Counted from the first letter of the stretch, positions 1 to 7,698 are shown. The stretch is DNA of 42,698 nt from an uncultured Eubacterium sp. (GCA_910584345.1 CAJTZX010000036.1:1-42698), one strand, 5' to 3'. A program made the numbers and translations. The notes: generated from the letters alone by a model not told the origin.

Positions 1-101
1 CAAATTCTTTTTTGAATCTTTCAAGGTTATTTCACTGTTCAATTATCAATGTTCACTATAAAGCTGACTATTCATTTCTTTACTGTAACAGCAGCTTTTG
101 T
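1..101 (-). other. putative rRNA operon leader (5' part only)
   Basis: Read on the minus strand, this stretch lies just downstream of two tandem strong promoters and holds no gene. It contains TTGAACAGTGAAAT and CCTTGAAAGATTC, which resemble the 'TTGAAAACTGAACA' sequences common in rRNA leaders and spacers of Firmicutes. I infer that a 16S-23S-5S operon begins just left of the window and is transcribed leftward. No rRNA sequence is visible, so this rests on promoter architecture and leader resemblance only. Confidence 0.4.
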
Positions 102-130
102 ATTTTAACACTCTTTTCGGTATTTGTCAA
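102..130 (-). promoter_or_regulatory. sigma-A promoter, proximal of a tandem pair (rRNA P2-like)
   Basis: On the minus strand TTGACA (125-130) is followed by a 17-bp spacer and TAAAAT (102-107). Long A/T-tracts lie upstream, as expected of an UP element. It fires leftward out of the window. No gene on the minus strand starts between it and the edge, so its target is outside. Confidence 0.7.
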
Positions 131-242
131 GAACTTTTTTATTTTATTTTCACTTTATTTTCATTTCTTTTTCTTGACCTTTTCTTAACATCTCGTATGA
201 TTACCGAATCGTTTTTTGTCGCTTTTCTGCGACAGCTAGATT

Positions 243-271
243 ATAATAGCATACTTATTGTTATTTGTCAA
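243..271 (-). promoter_or_regulatory. sigma-A promoter, distal of a tandem pair (rRNA P1-like)
   Basis: On the minus strand TTGACA (266-271), a 17-bp spacer and TATTAT (243-248), with a TG one base before the -10 (extended -10). The context GTTGTTGACAAATA echoes GTTCTTGACAAATA at the second promoter about 140 bp further on, so the two are a duplicated tandem pair typical of stable-RNA operons. Confidence 0.72.
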
Positions 272-299
272 CAACTTTTTTACTTTATTTTCCAGCGAG

Positions 300-389
300 C
301 GGAGAAGGAGGGATTTGAACCCTCGCGCCGCTATTAACGACCTGCACCCTTTCCAGGGGTGTCCCTTCGGCCAGCTTGGGTACTTCTCC
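300..389 (-). tRNA. tRNA-Ser(GGA)
   Basis: The minus strand folds as a class II tRNA. The acceptor GGAGAAG pairs with CTTCTCC, the T arm contains GGTTCAAATCC, and a long variable arm is present. The anticodon loop CTGGAAA gives anticodon GGA (codons UCU/UCC). The discriminator base is G (position 300), as for serine tRNAs. CCA is not encoded. It lies upstream of the tandem leftward promoters. Confidence 0.95.
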
Positions 390-486
390 ATAGCTGCTCG
401 AATGCGAGCAATATTTTCTTATCCTGTATCCCTTTCGAATTAGCATGTCCTTCTATCCAATCAGATGCAGCTTCTTTAGGTATACA

Positions 487-520
487 TTAGAAAAAGAATT
501 CTTACGAATTCTTTTTCTAA
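487..520 (-). terminator. intrinsic terminator-like hairpin after tRNA-Ser(UGA)
   Basis: A perfect 15-bp inverted repeat, TTAGAAAAAGAATTC and GAATTCTTTTTCTAA, closes on a four-base loop that reads GTAA on the minus strand, a GNRA-type tetraloop. The 3' arm carries the T-run. It lies about 20 bases past the 3' end of tRNA-Ser(UGA). The rest of 390-486 between the two tRNAs shows no gene. Confidence 0.7.
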
Positions 521-540
521 GATTCAGTGTCTCCACTTAG

Positions 541-626
541 CGGAGAGGATGGGATTCGAACCCATGTGCCCTTGCGGACAAACGGTTTTCAAGACCGCCT
601 CGTTATGACCACTTCGATACCTCTCC
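541..626 (-). tRNA. tRNA-Ser(UGA)
   Basis: Minus-strand class II tRNA. The acceptor GGAGAGG pairs with CCTCTCC, the T arm is GGTTCGAATCC, and the variable arm is long. The anticodon loop CTTGAAA gives anticodon TGA (codons UCA/UCG). Discriminator G at 541; CCA is not encoded. A consensus promoter ends about 30 bases upstream and a hairpin terminator follows. Confidence 0.95.
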
Positions 627-656
627 ATGTATTCCGGCCGAACCAGAACATAACAG

Positions 657-685
657 ATAATATCATCCTTTCTATATTCTGTCAA
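657..685 (-). promoter_or_regulatory. sigma-A promoter of tRNA-Ser(UGA)
   Basis: On the minus strand TTGACA (680-685), a 17-bp spacer and TATTAT (657-662), about 30 bases before the tRNA 5' end at 626. The tRNA is therefore probably transcribed independently of ispD upstream. Confidence 0.8.
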
Positions 686-759
686 TACCTTTTTTTAACT
701 TTTTTCATTTTTTTATAGACCCAAAGTTATCTGAACTGTTACAACAAAAAAGAATCGTT

Positions 760-1458
760 TCATGGGTTATCCGAACCATTCTTAACAAAAGTTGAAGCTA
801 TAAGCAAATCTTCAGGAGTTGTCACTTTTAAATTAAAATAGCTGCCTTCAACAATCTTCACCGGTTTTTGCAAAGCTAATTCAAGAACCATAGCATCGTC
901 CGTGATATTTTGTATCTGACGCTCCAATACCTTTTCATAAGCCTGACGAATATCCTGATATCTAAATGTCTGTGGGGTTTGCATCATCCACACGCAATCA
1001 CGTGACGGAGTCTGAACAGCAAAATGATTTTCATCTACAATTTTCACAGTATCTTTCGAAGGCACAGCTGCTATCCCTGAACCATATTTTACAGCTGCAT
1101 CAATCGTTCTTTCAATGATGTCCTCTGTTACAAATGGCCTTGCTCCATCATGAATAAGCACAACATCCGTATTGTTAATCGCACAAAGTCCTTCATATAC
1201 GGACAAATAACGCTCAGCTCCGCCATGTACAATTTTGCGCACTTTTTGAAACTGATACCGCTCTACAATTTCCCGTCGACAATATTCTGCCTCATCTTTT
1301 CCTGTCACAAGGATAATCTCATCCACCATACTTTTTTCAAATGTACATAATGCATAGTAAATCAGCGGATAACCGTTTAATTCTATAAATTGCTTTTGTA
1401 CACTGCTGTTCATCCGTTTTCCTTTACCTGCTGCCAACACAATTGCTGTATATTTCAT
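760..1458 (-). CDS. ispD: 2-C-methyl-D-erythritol 4-phosphate cytidylyltransferase
   Basis: Cytosolic MEP-pathway enzyme that makes CDP-methylerythritol from CTP and MEP for isoprenoid synthesis. The 232-residue product has the usual IspD length. It has the N-terminal nucleotide-binding motif LAAGKGKRM near residues 8-16, followed by a conserved Q-K-Q-F, and HDGARPF in the centre. I start at 1458 (MKYTAIVLAAG) because AGAGGG lies about 9 bases upstream; a start at 1485 would add nine residues with no family support. It is the last protein gene of the leftward run, downstream of tsaD. Its last codons (NGSDNP) overlap a copy of a dispersed repeat also seen near yjfB. Confidence 0.95.
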   Translation of the reverse strand: MKYTAIVLAAGKGKRMNSSVQKQFIELNGYPLIYYALCTFEKSMVDEIILVTGKDEAEYCRREIVERYQFQKVRKIVHGGAERYLSVYEGLCAINNTDVVLIHDGARPFVTEDIIERTIDAAVKYGSGIAAVPSKDTVKIVDENHFAVQTPSRDCVWMMQTPQTFRYQDIRQAYEKVLERQIQNITDDAMVLELALQKPVKIVEGSYFNLKVTTPEDLLIASTFVKNGSDNP

Positions 1459-1485
1459 AACGAACTTCCCTCTTTCCGCAAACAA

Positions 1486-1547
1486 AGGAACTGTATATAA
1501 GCCAATGCTCCATCGAAACTGTCACAGGCTATTTCTATACGGTTCCT
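1486..1547. repeat. long-range inverted repeat in the tsaD-ispD gap
   Basis: AGGAACTGTATA (1486-1497) and TATACGGTTCCT (1536-1547) are inverted with one wobble position, and AAGCC/GGCT adjoin inside the arms. The whole could fold into one hairpin of about 60 bases. It ends about 28 bases before ispD. It has no T-run, so it may be a processing or stability element, or a degenerate repeat copy. Confidence 0.4.
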
Positions 1548-1612
1548 AACATAAAATCAGTATATCTTTGCGACCCACCATCCAACCAAAAGTTAAAATG
1601 CAACACCGCATT

Positions 1613-2653
1613 CTAATTTCTGACTGGATGGTTCGTCAGTTTTAAATTCGGAACAGCATTCAGACTCCAGTCATCCCGTTTGCCTGCAAGATAATCATAA
1701 TATGCCGCTGTTCCAATCATAGCAGCATTATCTGTACATAAAACAGGAGAGGGATAATAAAAACGCACTCCACGTTCTTTGCAAGCAAATTCCATGCGCT
1801 GCCGCAATACCGTATTCGAAGCCACTCCTCCTGCGATCGCAAACTTTTCTATATGATACTCCTCCACTGCACGCATTGCATGATCTACAAGAACATCGAT
1901 AACAGCCTTTTGAAATGATGCAGCTACATCCTCCTGCACAATCGGTATATTTTTCATTTTACACCCGTTCAGATAATTTAATACTGCTGATTTCAGACCA
2001 CTAAATGAAAAATCGTATGCACTGCCGCTTACTTTTGCACGTGGAAACAAAATTGCATCCTCATTCCCCTTATATGACGCCTTTTCGATCTTTGGCCCAC
2101 CAGGATACCCCAGTCCAATCGCCCTAGCTGCTTTATCAAATGCTTCACCTGCTGCATCATCTCTCGTTTTTCCTATTACTTCATAAACACCATAATCTAA
2201 TACTTTCACAAGATGTGTATGTCCTCCAGAAACAACCAGACAGAAAAATGGAGGCTCTAAATCCTTGTTTTCGATATAATTAGCGCTAATATGACCTTCA
2301 ATATGATGTACTCCGATGAATGGGAGCTTTCTCGCATATGCAATCGCTTTTGCCTCTGCAACACCTACCAAAAGAGCTCCTACCAACCCTGGGCCGTAAG
2401 TAACTGCTATAGCATCTAAATCATCCAATGTCATTTTGGCCGTATCTAAAGCTTTTGCTATGACTTGGTTGATTCGTTCCATATGTTTGCGCGAAGCAAT
2501 TTCCGGTACTACGCCGCCATATAATGTATGAATATCTATTTGAGAAGATATAATATTTGATCTGACATCTCTTCCATTGACAACAACTGCTGCTGCTGTC
2601 TCATCGCAGGAACTTTCAATCGCCAGTATATTTACTTCCTGACCGCTATTCAA
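1613..2653 (-). CDS. tsaD: tRNA N6-adenosine threonylcarbamoyltransferase TsaD (Gcp/YgjD)
   Basis: Catalytic subunit of the t6A complex: it transfers the threonylcarbamoyl group to A37 of ANN-decoding tRNAs together with TsaB and TsaE. The 346-residue product has the ASKHA fold signatures ILAIESSCDET at the N-terminus and the metal-binding H-x3-H at 117-121 (HIEGH). It also has SGGHTHLV, and GGVASN near residue 278. The start is a TTG at 2653 with GGAGG nine bases upstream. TsaB and TsaE are encoded upstream in the same direction, separated from tsaD by rimI, a zinc-ribbon gene, rnz and an unknown gene. Confidence 0.97.
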   Translation of the reverse strand: MNSGQEVNILAIESSCDETAAAVVVNGRDVRSNIISSQIDIHTLYGGVVPEIASRKHMERINQVIAKALDTAKMTLDDLDAIAVTYGPGLVGALLVGVAEAKAIAYARKLPFIGVHHIEGHISANYIENKDLEPPFFCLVVSGGHTHLVKVLDYGVYEVIGKTRDDAAGEAFDKAARAIGLGYPGGPKIEKASYKGNEDAILFPRAKVSGSAYDFSFSGLKSAVLNYLNGCKMKNIPIVQEDVAASFQKAVIDVLVDHAMRAVEEYHIEKFAIAGGVASNTVLRQRMEFACKERGVRFYYPSPVLCTDNAAMIGTAAYYDYLAGKRDDWSLNAVPNLKLTNHPVRN

Positions 2654-2697
2654 TCGTACTAACCTCCAGTCTTTTCATTCATGTCACAAATGTATTT

Positions 2698-3279
2698 TTA
2701 TTCTTCTATTTCAGAAGCGTCAGTAAGATGATACGCTAAAATTTTCCAGTCATTATTTTGATCCTGACGCAACAAATAGCTCTGATAAGTTTTGGAAAAA
2801 TCGCTTTTTCCCTTTTTCATAAAATAAATCGCCTGTACATAAGCACACTTACGCCCTTCGATCTCTCGAAAACGTACTTCGTCTGAATCACAGACCCTTG
2901 TCTGCAAAATCTTTACAGAATCATCCTTATAAGACGTAATCTCTTGCTGCAGCTGCTCTTTATAAGTATCTTGCGGATTATTTTCCAACAGTTCCTCATC
3001 CATTAACATTCTTGCCTGCGCCATCAATTTGTCAAACTGATTGCTATCATACTCACTGCTATATGCGCATTCAATAATGCGGTTATAGAACTTAATGACT
3101 TCTCTGGGTGTAGGCGGATACGCACGATCAAGCTGCTTGGATAATACCTGCTGCAGCTGCGTGATTTCTACAGCCTCCTCTGCCGGTACCGTCTTTCGAT
3201 GCGTCATATAATAATAACATCCAACAATTACTGCGATTACGAGTACAGCTGAAATCCCCATCTTTACATATTTCTTCAT
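2698..3279 (-). CDS. membrane-anchored extracytoplasmic protein of unknown function
   Basis: 193 residues. Residues 1-25 are Met-Lys-Lys followed by a single hydrophobic segment, an uncleaved signal anchor or signal peptide. The remainder is charged and soluble, rich in Q, D and E, with predicted helices, and the end 'DWKILAYHLTDASEI' looks like a small alpha+beta domain that closes on a beta strand. I do not recognise a catalytic motif. It resembles short single-pass proteins common in Lachnospiraceae (a DUF6715-like family is possible from memory). It sits between rnz and tsaD, 44 bases upstream of tsaD, so it is probably co-transcribed. Function unknown. Confidence 0.75.
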   Translation of the reverse strand: MKKYVKMGISAVLVIAVIVGCYYYMTHRKTVPAEEAVEITQLQQVLSKQLDRAYPPTPREVIKFYNRIIECAYSSEYDSNQFDKLMAQARMLMDEELLENNPQDTYKEQLQQEITSYKDDSVKILQTRVCDSDEVRFREIEGRKCAYVQAIYFMKKGKSDFSKTYQSYLLRQDQNNDWKILAYHLTDASEIEE

Positions 3280-3318
3280 AGAGCCCCCTCCTTTCGCCCT
3301 TTGCCGTATTTAACGTTA

Positions 3319-4233
3319 TCATTCGTCCTGCTCAAAATTCATTTCTATCATTTTTCCATCTTTGCCCAGATGCGAATTTTGAAATATCTCCCGCACTTTA
3401 GGCATATAGTCTTCCGCTCGTATCAAAGAAGGTGAAAAATGTGTCAGCCAAAGTTCTTTTACCTGTGCTGCTTTTGCTACCTGCGCTGCCTCGTAAAAAG
3501 TCATATGTTTATATTGTTTGGCTTTCGCCAGCTTTTCCGGCTCTGCATACATTCCTTCACAAATCAGCAGATCAGAGCCAATGGCATTTTTTACCAACAG
3601 TTCTGCAGGCCGAGTGTCTGTGCAGTAAGTTAACTTAATGCCTTTGCGTGGAGTTCCCATCACCATATCCGGTGTATATTTATGGCCTTCATATTCTACC
3701 GTATCTCCCTTTTGTAAGATCCCCCAATAATTTTTTGGAATCCCTTTCTGCATCGCCTGCTCTACCAAAAATCGCCCTTGCCGCCGTATCTCAATCGTAT
3801 AGCCATAACATGGAACATTATGCTTAACCATAAATGCAGTAATCTTATAACCATGCATCTCAAACACTTGCTCAGGCTCCTGTATCTCAATACACTCAAT
3901 TTCAAACGGCAGCTCCGGCGCTATGACACGAAGCGCGGATACGACTCTCTTAAGACCTTTGGGACCGATCAGCGTCAGCGGTTCTTTTCGTTCCGCATTT
4001 CCCATCGTTAACAGCATTCCCGGAAGACCGCTGATATGATCGGCGTGATAATGCGTAAAACAAATGATATCTATCGGATGAAAACTCCATCCTGCTTTCT
4101 TTACAGCAATCTGCGTACCTTCTCCGCAGTCAACCATCAGGCTGCTTCCATTATATCTGGTCATCAATGACGTCAGATAACGATATGGCAACGGCATCAT
4201 TCCTGCCGTTCCAAGCAGACAAACATCTAACAT
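3319..4233 (-). CDS. rnz: ribonuclease Z (tRNA 3' endonuclease)
   Basis: Zinc-dependent endonuclease that removes 3' trailers from tRNA precursors without encoded CCA. That fits this genome, where both visible tRNAs lack CCA. It is a 304-residue metallo-beta-lactamase fold protein with the RNase Z signature FTHYHADHISGLPG (HYHADH at 61-66). Further on are a conserved KHNVPCYGY block, the TDTRP motif with its metal-binding Asp, and a late LTHFSPS His. The start at 4233 has AAGGTG six bases upstream. It lies in the t6A gene run, so tRNA modification and tRNA processing genes are grouped. Confidence 0.95.
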   Translation of the reverse strand: MLDVCLLGTAGMMPLPYRYLTSLMTRYNGSSLMVDCGEGTQIAVKKAGWSFHPIDIICFTHYHADHISGLPGMLLTMGNAERKEPLTLIGPKGLKRVVSALRVIAPELPFEIECIEIQEPEQVFEMHGYKITAFMVKHNVPCYGYTIEIRRQGRFLVEQAMQKGIPKNYWGILQKGDTVEYEGHKYTPDMVMGTPRKGIKLTYCTDTRPAELLVKNAIGSDLLICEGMYAEPEKLAKAKQYKHMTFYEAAQVAKAAQVKELWLTHFSPSLIRAEDYMPKVREIFQNSHLGKDGKMIEMNFEQDE

Positions 4234-4248
4234 ATTTACACCTTCATT

Positions 4249-4467
4249 CTATAATAGCTCCTGTTCTTCTGTTTCCAGCGGAGGCTGTACAAACGACTCC
4301 GTCCACTTCTCAAAACAGGATTCACAAATTATCATTTTCTGGCGAATGCCATCCTTTTTTGAAAAATATCCCCAACTCTTGTCAATAAAAACATAATCTT
4401 CCAATGCAATCCTGGAATTTTCTTTCATTAAAATTTCTTTTCCGCAGCAGTTACAATATACTTTCAT
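4249..4467 (-). CDS. small two-CxxC zinc-ribbon-like protein
   Basis: 72 residues with CNCC near the N-terminus (C5-x2-C8) and CESC about 45 residues later. Two spaced Cys pairs like these usually bind one structural zinc. The sequence between them (ALEDYVFIDKSWGYFSKKDG) is a short beta-rich segment, and the C-terminus is acidic. Start at 4467 with GGGAGG about seven bases upstream. It sits between rimI and rnz in the same direction, which may hint at an RNA-related role. No function assigned. Confidence 0.75.
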   Translation of the reverse strand: MKVYCNCCGKEILMKENSRIALEDYVFIDKSWGYFSKKDGIRQKMIICESCFEKWTESFVQPPLETEEQELL

Positions 4468-4602
4468 CTTCTTACCTCCCGACCATCTGTAACAACAAGT
4501 ATTGGCTTGATTGATCTTTCACTGTTCTTATACAGGATAATTACAGTATAATCGAATAGCCAAAAAGAATATAGCGGGAATGACTGGTTGTTTATCTAAC
4601 TG

Positions 4603-5046
4603 TTACCTGATTTTATCTATAATATCGGTAGATTCATACTTCATCACCAGTGCATCATCCTGTGGATATTGATAATATTTTTTACGAATACCGACAGTTT
4701 GAAAGCCTATCGTCTGATACAATTGGATCGCCGGCTCATTCAGACTACGGACTTCCAAATAAATACGACGCGCGCCTTTTTCAAATATCTGTGTTACTGT
4801 TTTTTGCACTAACTGTTTTGCAATATTATGCCGTCTCCAGCCTGGCGCAACCGCGACATTCGTAATTTCGCCTTCATCAGCTGCAAGATAACTTCCACAA
4901 TAGCCAACCAGCTGAGACTCTACTACCGCCACATAAAAAAACGCATATTCCATCGTACAAGCATCAGCAAACGCCTGTTCAGACCATGGTGTTGAAAACA
5001 CTTCTGCTTCTATCTTTGCAACATGGGAAATATGTTCCTTCCTCAT
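4603..5046 (-). CDS. rimI: ribosomal protein S18-alanine N-acetyltransferase
   Basis: GNAT-fold acetyltransferase. RimI acetylates the N-terminus of ribosomal protein S18 from acetyl-CoA and is commonly encoded beside tsaB, as here. Visible motifs are STPWSEQAF, the TNVAVAP strand, the acetyl-CoA loop region WRRHNIAKQLV (R/Q-x-x-G/A-like), and LEVRSLNEPAIQLYQTIGFQ. At 147 residues it is the family size. The ATG at 5046 has no clear ribosome site. In-frame codons upstream of it read LEKINVDIIR, which looks like the expected first beta strand of the fold, but no ATG, GTG or TTG precedes them. The true start is therefore uncertain. The stop codon overlaps a dispersed repeat copy. Confidence 0.88.
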   Translation of the reverse strand: MRKEHISHVAKIEAEVFSTPWSEQAFADACTMEYAFFYVAVVESQLVGYCGSYLAADEGEITNVAVAPGWRRHNIAKQLVQKTVTQIFEKGARRIYLEVRSLNEPAIQLYQTIGFQTVGIRKKYYQYPQDDALVMKYESTDIIDKIR

Positions 5047-5063
5047 TCTTATTATATCTACAT

Positions 5064-5786
5064 TTATTTTTTCAAGCTTTCTGTCCGTATGTTTTCCTCC
5101 ATTCGTTCTCGTTCTGCCTGCGATAAACGCAAATAATCCGGGCGATGTTCGGCTGCTGACTGAACTCTGCCCGCACGATAATAATCCATAGCTAACACGG
5201 CGACTGTGGAAGCCCGTTGCTTATTTAAATGAGCAGGAGCAAATGTATAAGGAACCGTACAGTGCTCTTCGATATAAGCTGCAAATACTGTAACACCATC
5301 TCCCAAAAACGAAACCGCCTGTCCAATCTTATTCATCTTTCCTACAATTTCATCAATTCCTACAGCACATTGTTCCACAACCGTATGCATTTGATAACCT
5401 TCAAACCGATACAATCCTGTATATACCTGATTCCTTCTGGCATCCATCAGCGGGCAGACAAGCATGCTGCTACCGGCAAGATTATATGCCAGCCCATCTA
5501 CCGTTGGAATTTGAATCAGTGGTTTATCCAGCGCAAAACCTAGCCCTTTTGCCGTCGCAGACCCTATCCGCAATCCAGTAAAAGAGCCAGGGCCACCAGC
5601 AACAGCAATCGCATCAATCGTATGCAGGTCTAATTCCAACATCCGAACCACCTCGTCGATCATCGGAAGCAATGTCTGTGAGTGCGTTTTTTTATAATTA
5701 ATCGTATATTCCCCAAGCAAATTGTCATTTTCTACAACCGCTACACTCGCAACTATACCTGAACTGTCTATGGCTAATATTTTCAT
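5064..5786 (-). CDS. tsaB: tRNA threonylcarbamoyladenosine biosynthesis protein TsaB
   Basis: Non-catalytic ASKHA partner that dimerises with TsaD for t6A synthesis. It starts MKILAIDSSG and has the family motif GPGSFTGLRIG near residue 67 and KKTHSQTLLPMID before it. It has 240 residues from the ATG at 5786, which has GGAG eight bases upstream; an adjacent TTG at 5789 is a weaker option. It follows tsaE by 52 bases and precedes rimI, the common tsaE-tsaB-rimI order. The C-terminal third is variable, as usual. Confidence 0.95.
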   Translation of the reverse strand: MKILAIDSSGIVASVAVVENDNLLGEYTINYKKTHSQTLLPMIDEVVRMLELDLHTIDAIAVAGGPGSFTGLRIGSATAKGLGFALDKPLIQIPTVDGLAYNLAGSSMLVCPLMDARRNQVYTGLYRFEGYQMHTVVEQCAVGIDEIVGKMNKIGQAVSFLGDGVTVFAAYIEEHCTVPYTFAPAHLNKQRASTVAVLAMDYYRAGRVQSAAEHRPDYLRLSQAERERMEENIRTESLKK

Positions 5787-5838
5787 CAATCATTCTCCAT
5801 TCCTGAAACCGTATCAATTTTGACTTTATCTTCACGAC

Positions 5839-6270
5839 TCAATATCCCACTTGTTCTATTGTAATTCGACGATAATCAAATCCTTTTTCCAGGTTTTTTT
5901 CTATTGTAATCTTTTGGTATTGTTCCGGCATCATTTCTAATATCAGGTCTGCCCATTCTATCATTGTAAAGCCTTCGCCATAAAAATAATCTTCATATCC
6001 AATCTCTTCCATTTCTTCCAGATCTCCAATCCGATAGACGTCAAAATGATAAAACGGCATCCTCCCCTCTTCATATACCTGCACAATCGTAAAGGTCGGA
6101 CTGCAAATAGGTTCTCTAATCCCAAGCCCCTGTGCAATTCCCTGTGTAAATACAGTTTTTCCAACGCCCAGATCTCCAACCAGAGCGCAGACATTCCCCG
6201 GTTTTATTTGTTCTGCAAACTTTCTGCCAAGCTGTTGCGTTTCTTTCGCAGAATACGTCTCATATATCAT
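5839..6270 (-). CDS. tsaE: tRNA threonylcarbamoyladenosine biosynthesis ATPase TsaE
   Basis: P-loop ATPase of the t6A complex that drives TsaB-TsaD turnover. The Walker A motif GDLGVGKT is at 32-39, followed by SPTFTIV and FYHFDVYRI, then the WAD motif at 'MIEWADLI'. At 143 residues it is the normal length. The start at 6270 has GGAGAGG seven to eight bases upstream. First of the tsaE-tsaB-rimI group. Confidence 0.96.
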   Translation of the reverse strand: MIYETYSAKETQQLGRKFAEQIKPGNVCALVGDLGVGKTVFTQGIAQGLGIREPICSPTFTIVQVYEEGRMPFYHFDVYRIGDLEEMEEIGYEDYFYGEGFTMIEWADLILEMMPEQYQKITIEKNLEKGFDYRRITIEQVGY

Positions 6271-6303
6271 ACAAGCCTCTCCTTTATACGTGTTAGCATC
6301 TAT

Positions 6304-6801
6304 TTATTTCATTTTCAATCGATACTTTTCCAGGTGCTTTTGCGCAATGCTGCGTATCGTTTCATATTGCTGCACTGCCTGATCTTTTGGTATAATAAAT
6401 GCATTACGTGGATTGATACAAATGAGAATATTATGTCTTGTTGCAACAACCCGATAAACCTGTTCCCATGCAAGCGTCGAACTCATCTCACCTTGTGAAG
6501 TCGTAATTCCGGTATCATCTATCGTATAATGCAAAATATTTTTCAGTACAGGCGAGCCCTGAACCTGCTGTTTCGACCGAAGATACAATGTTAACGGCGT
6601 ATAAATAAGTAAAATAATACCTACCATGACATACATCACGGAATTGGACAAGCTAACTTCTCCCCACTTTCTGACTGCAGCTGCCAGAGCTATAACCGCA
6701 ATCAGTATTGCCAGATAACCACTCGCTGTCGTATATGTATGATATAAGTTATAACGATACATATCTATCGTATGAAGCTGAATATCAAATTCTGTTTTCA
6801 T
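6304..6801 (-). CDS. YcxB-like membrane protein
   Basis: About 165 residues from M at 6801. A short N-terminal beta segment (EFDIQLHTIDMYRYNLYHTY) is followed by two close transmembrane helices around residues 30-47 and 55-72. A soluble C-terminal domain follows, with TIDDTGITTSQGEMSSTLAWEQ and 'RNAFIIPKDQ'. That pattern (two helices, then a PH-like domain with W-x2-hydrophobic and IPK) is characteristic of the YcxB-like C-terminal family. Function unknown. The longer reading from 6855 adds 18 residues before the core and is less likely. Located 33 bases upstream of tsaE, same direction. Confidence 0.72.
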   Translation of the reverse strand: MKTEFDIQLHTIDMYRYNLYHTYTTASGYLAILIAVIALAAAVRKWGEVSLSNSVMYVMVGIILLIYTPLTLYLRSKQQVQGSPVLKNILHYTIDDTGITTSQGEMSSTLAWEQVYRVVATRHNILICINPRNAFIIPKDQAVQQYETIRSIAQKHLEKYRLKMK

Positions 6802-6919
6802 TTTTATAAAATATCCTTCCTGTAATAAAATTTGTGTTAAAAAATCCAGCCCCAATATAAATTCGCTTAGTACGAAGGGCCAGATTATAAGATCAAATTT
6901 ATAAAGGTTATCAGAACTG

Positions 6920-7675
6920 TTATATCATTTCATCGATTGAAACATCCATATGCACTCCTTTTGGGTCTAGTCCACCTGTTATGTCCAGATAAAAGTTTGC
7001 AGTCGTCTGTGTCATATACGGACCTATCCAAAGAAATCCTATTCCCATTGAACAAAACCCAAGTATCTGCCATCCGATAAAACTAAGCTGTAATAAAAAC
7101 AGCCTTTTTTTATTTCCATGCATCAGACTTTTGGATGTTTGGAATCCTTCCCATATGGTCATTTCCGGATGTTCCATATACAACGGATAGATGAATTCAA
7201 ACATGTAGATCAGATATAACTCTACAGCTATCATTAATAATATTACAGCTGACAGAAATACAGCTCTTTCCATCACTTCATCAGGAATAAAAAAATAAAT
7301 GATAACACCTGTCAAAATTATCGGAACAGCCAGTATGGCATATAGTAAAACAGTAGCTAGAATAAATCTGTCCGGCCTGTTTCGAAATATCCAAAACAAA
7401 TCTCGAAAAACTACCTGCTGATTTTGAGCCAAGAGCAAATGCATCCGAAGCACCCCTGCAGCTAAAAGTTGCCCCAATATTTGGATAATCACTAACGCTA
7501 TCACATAAATCACAAAATCAACATTTAATTTTTCTGGTAAATCTATAGAATACGGAACTATTAAAATCGATGGCAGAAAAAAAGATATTAACATAGCCAA
7601 CATAACTGCCGGATATTTGCCCAATAGACATTCACGGGCATACCGTTTCAATTCACTCGTGGCTCTCTTTTTCAT
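6920..7675 (-). CDS. DUF975 family integral membrane protein
   Basis: 251 residues. The N-terminus 'SELKRYARECLLGKYPAVMLAML' matches the family's Lys/Arg-rich helix leading into the first membrane segment. There are about five or six membrane spans, then a segment 'TIWEGFQTSKSLMHGNKKRLFLLQLSFIGW' that is typical of DUF975 (helical loop, then W). Role unknown; members are small polytopic proteins in Firmicutes. Start 7675 with AGGAGAG nine bases upstream. The stop codon is the first part of a copy of the dispersed repeat TAACAGTTCTGATAACC. Confidence 0.85.
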   Translation of the reverse strand: MKKRATSELKRYARECLLGKYPAVMLAMLISFFLPSILIVPYSIDLPEKLNVDFVIYVIALVIIQILGQLLAAGVLRMHLLLAQNQQVVFRDLFWIFRNRPDRFILATVLLYAILAVPIILTGVIIYFFIPDEVMERAVFLSAVILLMIAVELYLIYMFEFIYPLYMEHPEMTIWEGFQTSKSLMHGNKKRLFLLQLSFIGWQILGFCSMGIGFLWIGPYMTQTTANFYLDITGGLDPKGVHMDVSIDEMI

Positions 7676-7698
7676 AAAAATTCTCTCCTAATTTGTTA

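Noticed and set aside
390..486. 31-codon open frame between the two tRNA-Ser genes
   Set aside because: Minus-strand frame reads like protein (e.g. EAASDWIEGH) but has no start codon or ribosome site, and runs into the tRNA; probably coincidence or a worn gene fragment.
98..718. Short ORFs on the plus strand over the first 700 bases
   Set aside because: They run through the promoters and two tRNA genes of the minus strand and have no family resemblance or ribosome site.
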